Assembly (NCBI GenBank): GCA_028283655.1
Contig: JAPWKE010000003.1
Location: forward strand, 434,001-498,000
Length of the DNA stretch: 64,000 nt
Source of the DNA: Acidobacteriaceae bacterium
GTDB lineage: Bacteria > Acidobacteriota > Terriglobia > Terriglobales > Acidobacteriaceae
Direction of reading: 5' to 3'
Shown here: one piece after another, positions 1-8,740 of the stretch
Layout of the letters: each line of letters begins with the position of its first letter
How positions within the stretch are numbered: the first letter of the stretch is position 1
Made by a program: the position numbers and the translations under genes
The notes under the pieces: generated by a model
Databases searched by the model: none
Told to the model about the DNA's origin: nothing
What the model saw: the letters and a program-made list of their open reading frames with translations, nothing else

Positions 1-1365
1 GCAGCGCTCGCTCCATCGTTCAGCGAAGCAGCGCCATCGACCAAAGACTGGAAGGCTGGTCAGCCAAGGGACACAGACCATAAAGGAGAATGGTGGCGCG
101 TATTTGAAGATCAGCCTCTGAATGATCTCGAGGCACAGATCGCCGGGGCGAATCAAGACCTTAAGACCGCAGAAGCTCATTTCAACATTGCGCGAGGCGT
201 AGTTCGTGGTGCACGGGCAAGCTACCTTCCAAGCGCGGATGCAGGGGTTTCCGCAGGCACCGTCAGAACTTCGGCCAATGCTCCGTACTTCCTTACTGAC
301 TTGGCCAACAATGGAAGCCCTAACTTCAGCTTGCCCATTGATCTCAACTATGAGCTCGACCTGTGGGGACGTGTTCGACACGAGGTGGCCGATGCAAGGG
401 CGCAGGCGCAAGCAAGTGCTGCGGACCTCGAAAATGTGCGGCTCAGCCTCCACGCTGAACTCGCCTTAGATTACTTTGCCCTGCGTGGGGCAGACGCTCA
501 GGCGCAGCTCTTTGATCGCACGATCAAAGCATACGAAGACGCCCTCCAATTGACCAAGGATCGATTCCAGGGAGGGCTTGCGATTTCATCCGATGTAGCC
601 CAAGCGGAAACCCAGCTCGAGCAGGCTCATGTCCAACGGATTGATGTCGATGTGAAGAGGAGGCAATTGGAGCATGCCCTCGCTGTCCTGGTAGGACAGC
701 CTCCCGAGGCAGTGCATATTCCTGTACAACCTCTCAGCGTCAACCCTCCAGCCATCCCGGTACTGCAGGCTGGCGTCCCGTCTGAGTTGCTCGAAAGACG
801 GCCTGATATCGCTGCCGCTGAGCGTCGCGTCGCCTCTGCCAACGAGCAGATCGGCATCGCGAAGGCCGCATATTTCCCAACCCTATCGCTCAGCGCCCTA
901 ATGGGGATCCAATCAACGAGCGCATCCAACTGGTTTTCATGGCCAAGTCGGATGTGGGCTGTCGGGCCATCAGTATCGCAATCGGTCTTCGATGGCGGTC
1001 GTCGTCGAGCCGCTTCGGAGCAAGCTCGCGCCAACTATGATGCGACGATTTCAACATATCGGCAGACCACGCTTCAGGCGTTTCAGCAGGTCGAGGACAA
1101 TTTAGCCGCTCAAAAATTGCTCGGCGAGGAAGCAACACGCCAACACCGGGCGACCATGGCGTCCTTGGAGGCCCTCGATACCTTTCAAAGTCGGTACCAA
1201 GGTGGGCTTGGACTCTACCTTGAGGTCGTCACTTCTCAGACGACGGCGCTCATCAATCAGCGTACCGAAATTGAATTGACCACCCGAAGGCTCGATGCCA
1301 GCGTGTTGCTGATCAAAGCATTGGGCGGGTCATGGGATAAGAACCAACTTCCGCGTAAGCCCTGA
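1..1365 (+). CDS. RND efflux outer-membrane factor (NodT/OprM type), 5' partial
   Basis: The reading frame is open from base 1 and ends at TGA 1363-1365, so the N terminus, including any lipobox, lies outside the window. The family forms the trimeric outer-membrane channel of tripartite RND pumps. Visible hallmarks are the early WWRVFEDQPLNDL stretch, the repeated coiled-coil hairpins (NVRLSLHAELALDYFALRG), and the signature SELLERRPDIAAAERRVASA followed by QIGIAKAAYFPTLSLSA, which occur near the second half of these proteins. The C terminus ALGGSWDKNQLP is also typical. It is a paralogue of the outer-membrane gene at 39302-40741. Its adaptor and pump partners presumably lie upstream of the window. 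The substrate cannot be read from the sequence. Confidence 0.93.
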   Translation, partial: AALAPSFSEAAPSTKDWKAGQPRDTDHKGEWWRVFEDQPLNDLEAQIAGANQDLKTAEAHFNIARGVVRGARASYLPSADAGVSAGTVRTSANAPYFLTDLANNGSPNFSLPIDLNYELDLWGRVRHEVADARAQAQASAADLENVRLSLHAELALDYFALRGADAQAQLFDRTIKAYEDALQLTKDRFQGGLAISSDVAQAETQLEQAHVQRIDVDVKRRQLEHALAVLVGQPPEAVHIPVQPLSVNPPAIPVLQAGVPSELLERRPDIAAAERRVASANEQIGIAKAAYFPTLSLSALMGIQSTSASNWFSWPSRMWAVGPSVSQSVFDGGRRRAASEQARANYDATISTYRQTTLQAFQQVEDNLAAQKLLGEEATRQHRATMASLEALDTFQSRYQGGLGLYLEVVTSQTTALINQRTEIELTTRRLDASVLLIKALGGSWDKNQLPRKP

Positions 1366-1426
1366 GACAACGTGAATTGTAGATAGGTCGGTTCGATACG
1401 CCAAAGAAGTTAGGAGAGTGTAGGAG

Positions 1427-1888
1427 ATGAATCTCAACAAACCTGAAGTCCTGTCACGACATCATGCAGAGCGTGCTTACGCGCTGCTTCGCGTGATTCT
1501 CGGTATCAATATCGCTATCCACGGAATAAGCCGCATCGTCGGCGGACCGGCAGCCTTTGCATCTGCTCTTGTTCCGCTATTTGCAAAGACTCCTCTTCCC
1601 AGCGGCATGGTGTATGGCTACGCTCTAGCGCTTCCTTGGATGGAGGCGCTAGTCGGATTGATTGTTCTAGGGGGCGTCTTTTCGGTCAGCGCCTATACGG
1701 CCGGGATGATCCTGATGGCGACTTTGACGTTCGGCTCGGCTCTTCGACAGGATTGGGAGTCCGCAGGGCTACAGCTGATCTACGCCGTGATCTACGCGGG
1801 ACTGTTGTCGTTCATCCCATTGAACCGAGTGTCCTTCGACGGAATTCTGAGAGCGCGCAGCTTGCGTGCTCAAAGCGAGATCATTTGA
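1427..1888 (+). CDS. DoxX family membrane protein
   Basis: A 153-residue integral membrane protein with about four hydrophobic segments. An N-terminal charged stretch is followed by AYALLRVILGINIAIHGISR, the helix typical of DoxX proteins. The start ATG has a close TAGGAG ribosome site. DoxX proteins are small quinone-linked or redox-associated membrane proteins whose reactions are mostly not established. It follows the efflux channel gene by 61 bases on the same strand and could be cotranscribed with it. A hairpin at 1918-1940 probably ends the transcript. I see no residue that would fix a specific substrate. Confidence 0.8.
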   Translation: MNLNKPEVLSRHHAERAYALLRVILGINIAIHGISRIVGGPAAFASALVPLFAKTPLPSGMVYGYALALPWMEALVGLIVLGGVFSVSAYTAGMILMATLTFGSALRQDWESAGLQLIYAVIYAGLLSFIPLNRVSFDGILRARSLRAQSEII

Positions 1889-1911
1889 GGCAATCACGTT
1901 GAAGAGCGGGA

Positions 1912-2202
1912 TCAGGTGGGAGGCAGATCTTTTGCCTCCCGCCTGTCGTACCGCATCTTTAGGATCGCGATGCAGGTGGATAACAGCAGGGTCAGAGCAT
2001 TCGCGAGCAACACGGGCATCGAGTGAGCATGGACGCCATAGATCACCCAGCAGAGCGACCCGAAGCTGTACATGGCGAATGTGCTGAATGAAACTCCCTG
2101 CGCCGACTTCAGACGATAGACCCGGAGCAATTGCGGGACGAAAGAAACCGCATTACAAATGGCGGCTGTATAGCCGAAAAGATCATAGATAGATAGGTTC
2201 AT
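1912..2202 (-). CDS. SemiSWEET-type PQ-loop transporter
   Basis: 96 residues with three predicted membrane helices, the size of bacterial SemiSWEET half-transporters, which dimerise to move sugars through the inner membrane. The PQ-loop is seen as FVPQLLRVYRLKSAQGVS, followed by the conserved helix SFGSLCWVIYGV. I chose ATG 2202 because the longer open frame upstream lies inside the neighbouring MFS gene; a GAGG site precedes 2202. It is 40 bases downstream of the MFS exporter on the same strand, suggesting a two-gene unit handling a sugar-like compound. The specific sugar is unknown. Confidence 0.8.
   Translation of the reverse strand: MNLSIYDLFGYTAAICNAVSFVPQLLRVYRLKSAQGVSFSTFAMYSFGSLCWVIYGVHAHSMPVLLANALTLLLSTCIAILKMRYDRREAKDLPPT
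1918..1940. terminator. Hairpin between convergent genes
   Basis: GGGAGGCA pairs with TGCCTCCC around a 7-base loop. It sits just after the DoxX stop and inside the last codons of the convergent SemiSWEET gene, so it could stop transcripts from either side. Confidence 0.5.
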
Positions 2203-2242
2203 GGCAACCTCAGAAGTTTTATGTCGGTAGGGTCCACGCCGA

Positions 2243-3442
2243 CTAGTTCGAAGTGATCGATGTCTGCTTTCGAACAGCCACGCCCAGAGTGAGCAGCGCT
2301 GCGAGACACAGGCCGGCACCCACAATGCCGCTAGAACCCCAGCCGAAGCCTGCGGTGATCGCCAGACCCGCCAGGAACGGACCCAAAGCATTTGCGATAT
2401 TGAACGCACAGTGGTTGAGAGCCGAGGCTACTGACTTCGACTCGTCGGCGATCTCTATGAGACGCGTCTGTAGCAATGCCGCCAGAGCCCCGAGGTTCCC
2501 GAGCAAGAACAAGAGAACGGAAAGGCTCCACAGATGCGTGTCGGCGAGCGGGAACAGCGCAAAGAGTACTGTCTCGCAACCGAGCAGCCAGCCGATCGTC
2601 TTGGAAAGAGCTTTGCTCGCAACCAGGGGGAGAACAAGCGTGCCCGTCGTCATGCCAACTCCAACGATCGCGAGCTCGACCGGAACCGTCGCAACCGACG
2701 CATGTGTGACGTGGAGTAGCGTCGGCCCGAGGTAGGTGTACACCGCGAACAAGCCTCCGTAGCCCAGAGCACCGACAAGCAAATTCAACAGCACTTGCGA
2801 ATTCTTGAGTGTCTGAAGTTCCTTCCTCCAGCTAGATGCTTCAGTGGGTGCTTGGTTCGGCACGAAGATCCATGTCAGCAGCAACGCGAGTCCGCTCACA
2901 AGGGCAACGACTCCAAAGCTCCATCGCCAGCCAAATTCCTGTCCGATCCACTGCGCTACAGGCACGCCGACTACCGTTGCCACGCTGAGTCCGAGCATAA
3001 CCAGGCCGATAGCGCGCGAAAGCTGCTCAGGCTCGACAACTTCGGCTGCGATGAGAGCTGCGATACCAAGGAGTGCCGCATGGGGCAGAGCAGCGACGAA
3101 GCGGCTGATCAAGAGAGTGGAATAACTGTGCACTATGACAGTTGATGCATTGCCCAACGCAAACAAAGCCAGGAGAAGAAGGGCCGTCTTCTTTCGAGAG
3201 TATGAGGCTGCCAGGGCGGTGAGCAAAGGGCCGCCGATGACGACGCCAAGGGCGTAGACACTCACAGCTTGACCCGCTTGAGGCACAGAGATTCGAAGCT
3301 CCTCCGCCACAGCTGGGACCACTGTCATGGCTGTAAATTCGGTCGTGCCGATCGCAAATGCTGTCACGGATAATGCGAAGATTACCCAGCCGTGTCGGCT
3401 CATTGCCGTTCTGCCCGTGGATTCGATCGCCGACGATGACAC
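2243..3442 (-). CDS. MFS exporter, AraJ/YdhP-like DHA1 family
   Basis: 399 residues with 12 hydrophobic segments and a pattern typical of DHA1 exporters. FAIGTTEFTAMTVVPAVAEE in helix 1 matches the G-TEF start of AraJ/YdhP-like proteins. The inter-helix 2/3 region reads SYSRKKTALLLLA, and helix 4 carries a PHAALLG variant of the usual PHGAFFG. The GTG start at 3442 is preceded by GGAGG at good spacing; a later ATG at 3403 is possible but has no comparable site. It is divergent from the ABM protein at 3671 and upstream of the SemiSWEET gene. Likely an inner-membrane proton-driven exporter of sugars or drugs; substrate not determinable. Confidence 0.88.
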   Translation of the reverse strand: MSSSAIESTGRTAMSRHGWVIFALSVTAFAIGTTEFTAMTVVPAVAEELRISVPQAGQAVSVYALGVVIGGPLLTALAASYSRKKTALLLLALFALGNASTVIVHSYSTLLISRFVAALPHAALLGIAALIAAEVVEPEQLSRAIGLVMLGLSVATVVGVPVAQWIGQEFGWRWSFGVVALVSGLALLLTWIFVPNQAPTEASSWRKELQTLKNSQVLLNLLVGALGYGGLFAVYTYLGPTLLHVTHASVATVPVELAIVGVGMTTGTLVLPLVASKALSKTIGWLLGCETVLFALFPLADTHLWSLSVLLFLLGNLGALAALLQTRLIEIADESKSVASALNHCAFNIANALGPFLAGLAITAGFGWGSSGIVGAGLCLAALLTLGVAVRKQTSITSN

Positions 3443-3670
3443 GCATTCCTCCTGTCATGGCGAGTCTCTAAAGACTCCCAAAACTCGATGCTAGTTCGAA
3501 GCGTGAGGCTGATCCTGAAGCTGGCGATCCTAGGAGCAGGACTCCTTGCATAGCGCTCGCCAATGCCCTCATGGGGAGCCGCGGTCCTAGGAGTATCAAT
3601 CTCAGGACACAGACCGAACGAAATCCTATGCTCAACCCGTGGTTGAGTTCGTTCGTGAAGGGGAAAGTCA
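3443..3670. promoter_or_regulatory. Divergent promoter region with two TCCTAGGAG repeats
   Basis: No gene is seen here. The 9-bp self-complementary word TCCTAGGAG occurs at 3527-3535 and again at 3585-3593, 58 bases apart, between the divergent MFS and ABM genes. This could be a paired operator, but no regulator is adjacent to support it. Confidence 0.3.
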
Positions 3671-4450
3671 TTGTCTGATCAGAAAACAAAAAGCAAGGTA
3701 GCCAAGTGCCTACTGGCAGGAGGGCTCATCGTCGCCGGAATGAATCCGGCCGTGAGCCTCGGACAAGAGGCGGTCACGCCGTCGCCCGAGAAGGTATCAG
3801 AACCGCCTGTGGTAATGTTCAATACCTTCCACCTGAAGCGTGGCGAGGAGACGTCATTCCTCACGACCATGAGGACGAATGCGCGTCACGCAAGAAAAGA
3901 GAAGGGAAACATCATCTTCGATGTGTATCAGCCAGAGGATGGGGCGTCGGATCTCTATCTGGTGGAACGCTGGAGCAGCCAGCGGATTTTGGATAAGCAC
4001 ATGCAAACTGCGCCATTGAAGGCTGTCATGGAGCATGTGAAGACGGCTACAACAGAGGCTCCGAATCTCGAGTATCTGAAAGAGGTCTCAAGCCCCTTGT
4101 TGCCGAAAGCGATCTCGTCTCCAGCAGCGACGAGAAATGTTGTCGTGACTCTATTCGCCAAGCCGGAACGCCAAAGCGATCTCATCTTGGCATTACAAAC
4201 GGTCACGGAGCATTCCCGCAGCGCGCCTGGAAACCTAAGCTTCAACGTTTTTCAAGACGTCTCGGATGCCAACCGCTTCGTCATCGTTGAGCGTTGGGTG
4301 AGCGTCGAGGCACATGAGAAACATCTCACCCAGCCGTACATCCAGCCATTGCAGGCAGCATTTGAACAAGACTTGAGAGAACCAGCTGTCAATGGCCGGC
4401 TGCTGCTCAAGGATGTCTTTGCTTCTGAATCGGTCGCCACAACGCGATAA
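3671..4450 (+). CDS. Exported protein with two antibiotic-biosynthesis-monooxygenase (ABM) domains
   Basis: 259 residues. A signal peptide (basic MSDQKTKSKVAK, then LLAGGLIVAGMNPAVSLG) is followed by two ABM-like ferredoxin-fold repeats at about residues 48-125 and 155-235. Each ends with a matching VERW motif (LYLVERWSS and FVIVERWVS). ABM domains occur in cofactor-free monooxygenases and in small stress proteins; the tandem, exported form is less common. The start is TTG at 3671, supported by AAGGGGAAAG just upstream and by the signal peptide beginning there. It stands alone, divergent from the MFS exporter and 66 bases before the sugar isomerase. The substrate is unknown; an oxidative or quinone-modifying periplasmic role is only a guess. 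Confidence 0.75.
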   Translation: MSDQKTKSKVAKCLLAGGLIVAGMNPAVSLGQEAVTPSPEKVSEPPVVMFNTFHLKRGEETSFLTTMRTNARHARKEKGNIIFDVYQPEDGASDLYLVERWSSQRILDKHMQTAPLKAVMEHVKTATTEAPNLEYLKEVSSPLLPKAISSPAATRNVVVTLFAKPERQSDLILALQTVTEHSRSAPGNLSFNVFQDVSDANRFVIVERWVSVEAHEKHLTQPYIQPLQAAFEQDLREPAVNGRLLLKDVFASESVATTR

Positions 4451-4516
4451 GAGACACGACACGGTCCCGCTCGCACGCGTGATCGTGTCGCACACCAAAC
4501 TCTAAAGAAGGCTGGA

Positions 4517-5413
4517 ATGAGTACAAATCAGCACAATGAAGGGGTGAAGCTTTGCGCTTCGTACTGGACTCTCGCAGGAGACGTTTTCCCCGGTGGTCCA
4601 TCAGAAATCAGTCCGTTCCCCATTGAGGACCGTATCGTGGCGGCGGGCGCCGCCGGTTGGCAGGCAATGGGCTTCATTCTGCCCGACATCGTCGAATCGA
4701 TACGTAGACTCGGTATCAATGAGATCAGAAACCTCCTGTATACGAATCGAATCGTTGCGGTGGAACTGGAACTCCTCGAAAACTGGTATTTGGCCGACGG
4801 TCGACGTTCTGCAGATCAAGCGGCGCTTGAGACCATGCTCGCTATAGCAGATTCGCTTCCAGTGGCGAAGATCAAGATCGCAACCGGAGCTAGGGGGGAA
4901 GCGTTGCCACCGCGCTCAACGATGCGAGACGCCCTCGGATACCTCAGTGAGCGTGCAGCCGTGCAAGGCGTGGATATCGTTCTCGAATACATGCCATTCA
5001 AGAGCGTTGGGTCCATTGAGACTGCGGTCGAACTGGTGCGCGATCTGCCGTCCGGGAACGTGGGCATCTTGCTCGATACATGGCACACAGTGCGCGGCGG
5101 GATGACACCGGCATCGATAGAATCCATTCCGACCGGACTGCTCAAGGCCGTAGAGCTTAATGACGCAGCGCCTCTGCCGGAAGCAGATCTCTTCGAGGAA
5201 TCGACGCATTCGCGACGTCTCTGCGGCGAAGGATCAATCGATCTTCCAGCGTATGTGCAAGCGATTCTCGACGCAGGATACGGAGGATACTGGGGAGTCG
5301 AGATTCTCTCGCGTGAGTTCCGGAAACTCCCTCTCCATCTCGCGGCGCAAAAAGCTTTTGCGAGCGCTTCTGCTCAGTTTTCCCGTGCAGGTGCGCAAGC
5401 TGACAGTCGGTGA
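4517..5413 (+). CDS. Sugar phosphate isomerase/epimerase-like TIM-barrel protein
   Basis: 298 residues of the xylose-isomerase-like TIM barrel (AP-endonuclease family 2 fold). Visible metal-site strands include VDIVLEYMPF (Glu), VGILLDTWHT (Asp and His), KAVELND and GYWGVEILSREF (Glu), in the family order. These proteins isomerise or epimerise sugars, inositols or hydroxy-keto acids in the cytoplasm. It follows the ABM gene on the same strand and ends inside a hairpin terminator shared with the convergent regulator. It may belong to the carbohydrate-use theme of the window, but I cannot name its substrate. Confidence 0.82.
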   Translation: MSTNQHNEGVKLCASYWTLAGDVFPGGPSEISPFPIEDRIVAAGAAGWQAMGFILPDIVESIRRLGINEIRNLLYTNRIVAVELELLENWYLADGRRSADQAALETMLAIADSLPVAKIKIATGARGEALPPRSTMRDALGYLSERAAVQGVDIVLEYMPFKSVGSIETAVELVRDLPSGNVGILLDTWHTVRGGMTPASIESIPTGLLKAVELNDAAPLPEADLFEESTHSRRLCGEGSIDLPAYVQAILDAGYGGYWGVEILSREFRKLPLHLAAQKAFASASAQFSRAGAQADSR

Positions 5414-5427
5414 TGATCACCGACTGT
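5403..5427. terminator. Bidirectional hairpin terminator
   Basis: ACAGTCGGTGAT and ATCACCGACTGT form a perfect 12-bp stem around a single base. It spans the stop codon of the TIM-barrel gene and lies 14 bases past the end of the convergent regulator. Confidence 0.6.
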
Positions 5428-5441
5428 TACGCCCATTCCAT

Positions 5442-6299
5442 CTACTCATTTTTCGGAATGTATGTGATGATCCTCAGCTTGGCAGGACGATGAAGCTCAA
5501 GATCAAGACTGTTGTATGCGAGCCTCCCCAGCTTCGGATGCTGCATTTCCTTATGCCAGCTTGGCGGCCAAGCTACATTGTGCCGTGGCCAAAGCTGCTG
5601 GAACTCGGGACTCTGCGCATTCATGTCGTCGATCAACCGGAGATAGTGCGGATCCGCCACATGACCAACCGAATCCGTTCTAAAGTGAGCGATGGTGCAA
5701 TGGGCTAGTTCTTCCCAGTTCAAATACTTCTTGCGTATGGCGCTGCTGGTGAACACGAGACGCACAAAGTTGCGCTCGTCCGCGGGAAGCTTGGCGAAAT
5801 CGAAGATGACCTTTGCAGCTGCCTGATTCCAAGCAACAACGTCCCAAGTCGCGTTCATGGCATACGTAGGATTGGGATCCATGCTGTCGATCATGCCCTG
5901 CACGGAACTCAGTACCTTTTCCGATTGCGTGGCGACCGGCAGGGGAGCCGTGTATCCCGCCAACTGAAACAGATGGGCTCTCTCGTCACCGTTGAGATGA
6001 AGCGCAGAGCTCAGTCTATCGAGGGTGAGTTCTGAGATCTGCAGTTCCCGCGCTTGTTCGATCCACGTGTACCAGGCCACGCTGATGCTGGCTGCTTCAG
6101 CAACCTCTTCTCGACGGAGCCCCTTCACGCGGCGACGTGCGGTATTTGGTAAGCCGATTTCCGTCGGCATCAAGCTATCGCGCTTTGCCTTCAGGAACGA
6201 GGCGAGTTCAAGACGATGCGACTTTTTCAGATCCTCGGCGCGGAAGGACTGTGCCAAGGTGGTAGTGCTGATCCTAGGATAAATCGTTGCTTGTTCCAT
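5442..6299 (-). CDS. XRE-family regulator with MmyB-like ligand-binding domain
   Basis: 285 residues. An N-terminal helix-turn-helix at about residues 30-95 carries the family's RRRVKGLRREEVAEAASIS and WYTWIEQAR motifs. A C-terminal MmyB-like domain follows, with the typical NPTYAMNATWDVVAWNQAA near residue 140 and FVRLVFTSS. MmyB-type regulators bind small or fatty-acyl-like ligands and usually control a divergently transcribed short-chain dehydrogenase, exactly the arrangement seen here with the gene at 6370. The start ATG 6299 is the first in frame. An extra 25 residues precede the usual family start, so a start slightly inside is possible. Confidence 0.88.
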   Translation of the reverse strand: MEQATIYPRISTTTLAQSFRAEDLKKSHRLELASFLKAKRDSLMPTEIGLPNTARRRVKGLRREEVAEAASISVAWYTWIEQARELQISELTLDRLSSALHLNGDERAHLFQLAGYTAPLPVATQSEKVLSSVQGMIDSMDPNPTYAMNATWDVVAWNQAAAKVIFDFAKLPADERNFVRLVFTSSAIRKKYLNWEELAHCTIAHFRTDSVGHVADPHYLRLIDDMNAQSPEFQQLWPRHNVAWPPSWHKEMQHPKLGRLAYNSLDLELHRPAKLRIITYIPKNE

Positions 6300-6326
6300 G
6301 TTATCTATTCTCTACCATAAAGAAGT

Positions 6327-6344
6327 ACTCGTGCTAGTCCGAGT
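6327..6344. promoter_or_regulatory. Possible operator between MmyB regulator and SDR
   Basis: ACTCG and CGAGT form an inverted repeat with an 8-base spacer in the 70-base gap between the divergent regulator and SDR genes. Position and symmetry fit a binding site of the neighbouring XRE regulator; this is inference only. Confidence 0.35.
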
Positions 6345-6369
6345 GATCGGAATTTGAAGGGAAGGCAAA

Positions 6370-7437
6370 ATGTCAGCAAAAAATGTGGTCGTGGTGGCCG
6401 GTGTCCATGGAGTGAGTGGGCGTGCATCGGCGATTGAGTGGAGCAAGGTTCCCAATACTGTCGTCTATGGGCTCTCGCGTCGCAGTGGGGATGTCCCTGA
6501 GGGGGTGAAACCAGTCATCCTCGATCTTCTGGATCCTGCTGGGACAAAGCTGGCCCTATCGAAAATAGAGCCTGTGACGCATGTCGTTTTTGGAGCCTAT
6601 ATCGAGAAGGCGACTGCAGCAGAGAAGTCATCCTTCAACACGGCCATACTTGCCAACCTGCTCGATGCTGTGGACGCGAACGGTTCCAGCCAGCTGCGTC
6701 ACGTCACGTTCTATCAGGGGGGCAAGGCCTACGGTGCAGACCTCGGGCCGTTCAAAACTCCCGCGCGAGAAGACGATCCCCGTCTCATGCCTCCCAATTT
6801 CTACTACGACCAGGAAGACCTGTTGCGGCAGCGTCAGGTAGGGAGGTCATGGAGTTGGAGTGCTCTTCGGCCCGAAGCGATCTGTGGTTTTGGCTTGTCC
6901 AATCCAATGAACCTCGCCATGTCGATTGCCATCTACGCGACGATCTCGAAGGAACTCGGTCTCCCTCTTCGATTCCCTGGCACGGAGGCAGCGTACAACG
7001 CTCTCTATCAGGTGACTTCTGCTGACATTCTTGCTAAGGCGACGGTTTGGGCAGGCACAACCGCAAGCGCTGAGAACGAGATTTTCAACATTACCAATGG
7101 CGACTATTTCCGATGGAAGCATTTGTGGCCGCGTATCGCGAAGTGCTTCGACCTCGAGGTTGCTGATCCGATCCCCACGCCACTCGCTTCGTACATGACG
7201 GACAAGGTGCCTGTGTGGGAGCGGATCATCGAGAAGCATGGTCTCCAACCCATACCTTATGCGGCGGTTTCCGCATGGCCTTTTGCAGACTTTATCTTCA
7301 ACAGCGGTTTCGACAACATCACGAGCACGATCAAAGCGCGGCGCGCCGGCTTCCACGAATGCATCGATAGCGAAGACATGTTCCGCGAGTTTTTCGATGA
7401 GCTGAGGCTCAACAAGATCATTCCGACACTCGCATAA
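6370..7437 (+). CDS. PRISE-type SDR oxidoreductase (progesterone 5-beta-reductase/iridoid synthase-like)
   Basis: 355 residues. The Rossmann nucleotide-binding motif is GVHGVSG near residue 11, followed by VVYGLSRR, the NADPH-type arginine pattern of PRISE proteins. The active-site region reads YQGGKAYGADLG and then NFYYDQEDLL, matching the conserved tyrosine block of this family. These enzymes reduce activated carbon-carbon double bonds of enones with NADPH. The gene is divergent from an MmyB-like regulator that probably controls it, and a strong hairpin follows at 7464. The natural substrate in soil bacteria is not known; an electrophilic enone detoxification role is plausible. Confidence 0.86.
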   Translation: MSAKNVVVVAGVHGVSGRASAIEWSKVPNTVVYGLSRRSGDVPEGVKPVILDLLDPAGTKLALSKIEPVTHVVFGAYIEKATAAEKSSFNTAILANLLDAVDANGSSQLRHVTFYQGGKAYGADLGPFKTPAREDDPRLMPPNFYYDQEDLLRQRQVGRSWSWSALRPEAICGFGLSNPMNLAMSIAIYATISKELGLPLRFPGTEAAYNALYQVTSADILAKATVWAGTTASAENEIFNITNGDYFRWKHLWPRIAKCFDLEVADPIPTPLASYMTDKVPVWERIIEKHGLQPIPYAAVSAWPFADFIFNSGFDNITSTIKARRAGFHECIDSEDMFREFFDELRLNKIIPTLA

Positions 7438-7463
7438 AGCGCTCACGACTTGGTTTCCGTTCC

Positions 7464-7494
7464 AGTCGCACTCCAGTTGAACTGGAGTGCGACT
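7464..7494 (+). terminator. Hairpin terminator after the SDR gene
   Basis: AGTCGCACTCCAGTT pairs perfectly with AACTGGAGTGCGACT around one base (15-bp stem). It has no long T-run, but lies between same-strand genes. Confidence 0.6.
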
Positions 7495-7549
7495 TCAACC
7501 AACACCCGAAGCACTCTTGCTGTGCTCTCTGATCGAAGAAGAGGTGGAT

Positions 7550-8659
7550 ATGAGCAAATGGGTTTCTAGGCCTTTCCTGATAACGCTGCTTGGTAGTGCC
7601 TTGGCGAGCTCTGCTCTTGGCCAAGTTGGCGTTAGGATGACAACCGCAGTCGCATCGCCTTACCAAGCAAATGGTGTTGCTGTCGCTGCAGATGGACGAA
7701 TTTTCTTGTCTCTGCCTCGATTGATACAGCAGGACAGTTTCTCGGTTGGACTCGTAGAGAATGGCAAGGTCAAAGCCTATCCCGGTGACGCGTGGAATAC
7801 GACGACCGGCGAAACGAGCAATCGATTCAGTAATGTCAACGCTGTACGGATCGAACCACAACGACCGGATTCACTCTGGGTAGTCGATTGTGGCTCGGGG
7901 AAGGCTGGCGAAACGAAGTTGGTGCAGATCACTCTGCGCGAGAACCGCGTGCATCGGGTCTATCGCCTCTCACCAGCCGAGGCCCCCGCGCATAGCTGCC
8001 TGAACGATGTTCGGGTGTCAGACGGACGTGCTTTCCTTACGGAGTCTGGTACCGGAGCGATCGTGATCATCGATCTCACAACCGGTGAAGTCCTGCGCCG
8101 ATTGGCAACAAGCGCGACGACTAAGGCTCCCAACAAGCCAGCTCTCGTCGTAGACGGGCGTCCTCTTGTTGATCCGCATGGCCAACCAATCACCGTCCAT
8201 GCCGATGACATCGAGCTCAGCCCCGATAGGGAATGGCTCTACTTCAGTGTGCCGTTTGGCGGAACGCTATGGCGAGTCCGAACAGCAGATCTCCTCGATC
8301 GAACCATGAGCGAGTCTGCGCTGAGTAAACGCGTAGAGAGCCTCGGTCCAATGATGCCAGTCGGCGGTATCTTGATGCTTGCCGACGGAAGTTTGCTGAT
8401 GGGAGATCTCGTCAACCATGCGCTGGTGAGACGATTCCCGGATGGAAAGATCGCCAAGCTATTTTCTTCGCCCGAGCTGCGTTGGCCCGATGCGATGGCG
8501 GTCGGGCCAGACGGGGACGTCTATGAGGCCGCACCGCAAGGCAATGCGAGTCCTGCAAATAACAAGGGCAAGGATGATACGGTGCGACCGTTCAAGGTCT
8601 TCCGATTCACTTTACCTTCCATCGATTCGTCTGCTTTGGCACCTCTACGCCCACGATAG
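7550..8659 (+). CDS. Exported MRJP/YELLOW-like (SMP-30 superfamily) beta-propeller
   Basis: 369 residues from ATG 7550, which has a GAAGAGGTGG site and begins a clear signal peptide (WVSRPFLITLLGSALASSALG). The upstream in-frame ATG at 7487 lies in the preceding terminator and was rejected. The mature part shows the major-royal-jelly/yellow propeller pattern: ANGVAVAADGRIFLSLPR, SLWVVDCGSG, LNDVRVS, LYFSVPFGGTLWRV and LRWPDAMAVGPDGDVY. Proteins of this type act on lactones or dopachrome-like rings, or only bind ligands. Here it is predicted periplasmic. It is separated by hairpins on both sides, so it is probably expressed alone. Confidence 0.85.
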   Translation: MSKWVSRPFLITLLGSALASSALGQVGVRMTTAVASPYQANGVAVAADGRIFLSLPRLIQQDSFSVGLVENGKVKAYPGDAWNTTTGETSNRFSNVNAVRIEPQRPDSLWVVDCGSGKAGETKLVQITLRENRVHRVYRLSPAEAPAHSCLNDVRVSDGRAFLTESGTGAIVIIDLTTGEVLRRLATSATTKAPNKPALVVDGRPLVDPHGQPITVHADDIELSPDREWLYFSVPFGGTLWRVRTADLLDRTMSESALSKRVESLGPMMPVGGILMLADGSLLMGDLVNHALVRRFPDGKIAKLFSSPELRWPDAMAVGPDGDVYEAAPQGNASPANNKGKDDTVRPFKVFRFTLPSIDSSALAPLRPR

Positions 8660-8690
8660 ATATCGCATTGAGCGACGAGCATGAATGAAA

Positions 8691-8714
8691 TGGGCTGCGG
8701 AATTCCGCAGCCCA
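8691..8714. terminator. Bidirectional terminator, 24-bp perfect palindrome
   Basis: TGGGCTGCGGAA is followed immediately by its reverse complement, and flanking ATGAA/TTCAT can extend the stem. It lies between the convergent propeller and transaldolase genes. Confidence 0.7.
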
Positions 8715-8740
8715 CTTCATTAGCCATTGCCTCTTCGATT

